Assembly (NCBI GenBank): GCA_017557715.1
Contig: JAFYYE010000179.1
Location: forward strand, 1 to 8,044
Length of the DNA: 8,044 nt
Direction of reading: 5' to 3'
Source of the DNA: Pseudobutyrivibrio sp.
GTDB lineage: Bacteria; Bacillota; Clostridia; Lachnospirales; Lachnospiraceae
In this document: piece by piece, positions 7,082 through 8,044 of the stretch
Layout of the letters: each line of letters begins with the position of its first letter
Position numbering within the stretch: the first letter of the stretch is position 1
Notes under the pieces: model-generated
The model's input: only the letters and a program-made list of their open reading frames with translations
Databases searched by the model: none
Told to the model about the DNA's origin: nothing
Position numbers and translations under genes: made by a program

Positions 7082-8044
7082 CTATGACAGCTTCTCAATA
7101 GCTGCCTTGATACGCTTAATAGATTCTTCCTTGCCAAGGATTTCCATTAACTCTGTTGCCCCGCCAGGAGTCATCTGCTTGCCTGAAACAGCTGTACGAA
7201 CTGGCCAGAGTACGTATCCATTTTTGTATTCATGCTCAGTAGCAAATCCAGAAAGAAGTGCATAAAGAGCATCATTAGAGTAATCATCCTGAGCCTCAAG
7301 AACTGGTAAAAGTTCCTTAAGGACTGCAAGTGAAGACTCTTCGTTTGTCTTCATTTTCTTGTGAGTATACATTGCGCTGTCATACTCTGGAACTGCATCA
7401 AAGAAATCAACATGATCCTTGATGTCTGGGAATACCTCGATACGAGTCTGAACCATCTTTGCAATCTTCTTAAGATCAAAGTCGCCCTTGATGTACTCCT
7501 TAAGATAAGGTTCAGCCATCTCATAGAACTTGTCAAAGTCCATTGCCTTCATGTATTCGCCGTTCATCCACTTAAGCTTTGTGATATCGAATACTGCAGG
7601 AGACTTTGAAATACGATGATAATCAAATTCCTTAACAAGTTCCTCAAGTGAGAAAATCTCATTGTCATTCTCTGGTGACCAGCCAAGAAGAGCTACGAAA
7701 TTAACTACTGCTTCTGTTAAAAATCCCTGTTCGATTAAGTCCTCATATGATGAATGACCAGAACGCTTAGAAAGCTTCTGATGCTCTTCATTTGTAATAA
7801 GTGGACAGTGAATGTACTTAGGTACTTCCCAACCAAATGCCTCATAAAGACGATTATACTTTGGAGAAGATGAGATGTACTCATTTCCACGAACAACGTG
7901 TGTGATTCCCATAAGGTGATCATCAACTACGTTTGCAAAGTTGTATGTAGGATATCCATCTGATTTTATAAGAATCATATCATCAAGCTCTGAATTATCT
8001 ACAGTAATCTCACCGAAAATTACATCATTAAATGAAGTAGTACC
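7082..8044 (-). CDS. gltX: Glutamate--tRNA ligase (GluRS), N-terminus cut by window edge
   Basis: The frame is open to the right edge: 320 residues are visible. The family is about 485 residues long, so about 165 N-terminal residues, including the HIGH motif, lie outside. A Met at 7978 is internal, because 22 upstream codons (ending NSELDD) continue the conserved sequence. The fragment starts in the catalytic domain, with LIKSDGYPTYNFANVVDDH (25-43) and ITHVVRGNEY, followed by the KMSKS-equivalent KLSKR (90-94). The stem-contact domain follows (LLGWSPENDNEIFSLEEL; FDITKLKWMNGEYMK), then the helical anticodon-binding domain with WPVRTAVSGKQMTPGG near the end. It charges tRNA-Glu; in bacteria without GlnRS it often also mischarges tRNA-Gln for amidation, which cannot be judged here. 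The helicase gene follows after 51 bases. Confidence 0.97.
   Translation of the reverse strand, partial: GTTSFNDVIFGEITVDNSELDDMILIKSDGYPTYNFANVVDDHLMGITHVVRGNEYISSSPKYNRLYEAFGWEVPKYIHCPLITNEEHQKLSKRSGHSSYEDLIEQGFLTEAVVNFVALLGWSPENDNEIFSLEELVKEFDYHRISKSPAVFDITKLKWMNGEYMKAMDFDKFYEMAEPYLKEYIKGDFDLKKIAKMVQTRIEVFPDIKDHVDFFDAVPEYDSAMYTHKKMKTNEESSLAVLKELLPVLEAQDDYSNDALYALLSGFATEHEYKNGYVLWPVRTAVSGKQMTPGGATELMEILGKEESIKRIKAAIEKLS

Noticed and set aside
7082..7978. Full GluRS-like gene starting at the Met at 7978
   Set aside because: Twenty-two codons upstream of it are open and match conserved GluRS sequence, so this Met is internal and the gene is cut by the window edge.

Overview
The window looks like ordinary chromosome from a low-GC Gram-positive anaerobe, most likely a Lachnospiraceae member near Butyrivibrio or Pseudobutyrivibrio. 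This rests on AT-rich codon use, strong AGGAG ribosome sites, and a gene set (GluRS, short UvrD-type helicase, DUF1292, isoamylase-like protein, DUF5662, TrpRS, ComM-like ATPase) that resembles that family. The genus is an inference. I see no mobile element, CRISPR array, rRNA or tRNA. No stretch over 300 bases lacks a gene.

Six of the seven genes are on the minus strand. From the right edge and reading leftward they are: the C-terminal two thirds of gltX (7082-8044, cut by the window edge); a 565-residue superfamily 1 helicase (5333-7030) 51 bases downstream and probably cotranscribed; a 617-residue isoamylase/GlgX-like protein (3037-4890); a DUF5662 protein (2485-3021); trpS (1462-2469); and a ComM/YifB-type AAA+ ATPase (1-1374, cut by the left edge). 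The isoamylase-like gene, the DUF5662 gene and trpS are separated by 15 bases each and end at a strong hairpin terminator, so they form one operon with a likely promoter at 4968-4996. The comM-like gene starts with TTG and appears to have its own promoter, overlapping the trpS terminator. The only plus-strand gene is a small acidic DUF1292 protein (5021-5332). It abuts the helicase stop codon with no gap, and its terminator lies inside the helicase coding region.

The functions are mixed: tRNA charging (gltX, trpS), DNA processing (helicase, comM), and a glycogen-enzyme-like protein. The most notable point is that the isoamylase-like protein keeps the family's scaffold signatures but has lost the catalytic aspartates and most other active-site residues. 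It is probably a catalytically inactive, conserved-fold protein, encoded in front of DUF5662 and trpS. The second is the layout: the oppositely oriented DUF1292 gene sits inside a run of minus-strand genes, with no minus-strand terminator visible after the helicase stop, so the helicase transcript may run antisense through DUF1292 and into the next operon.
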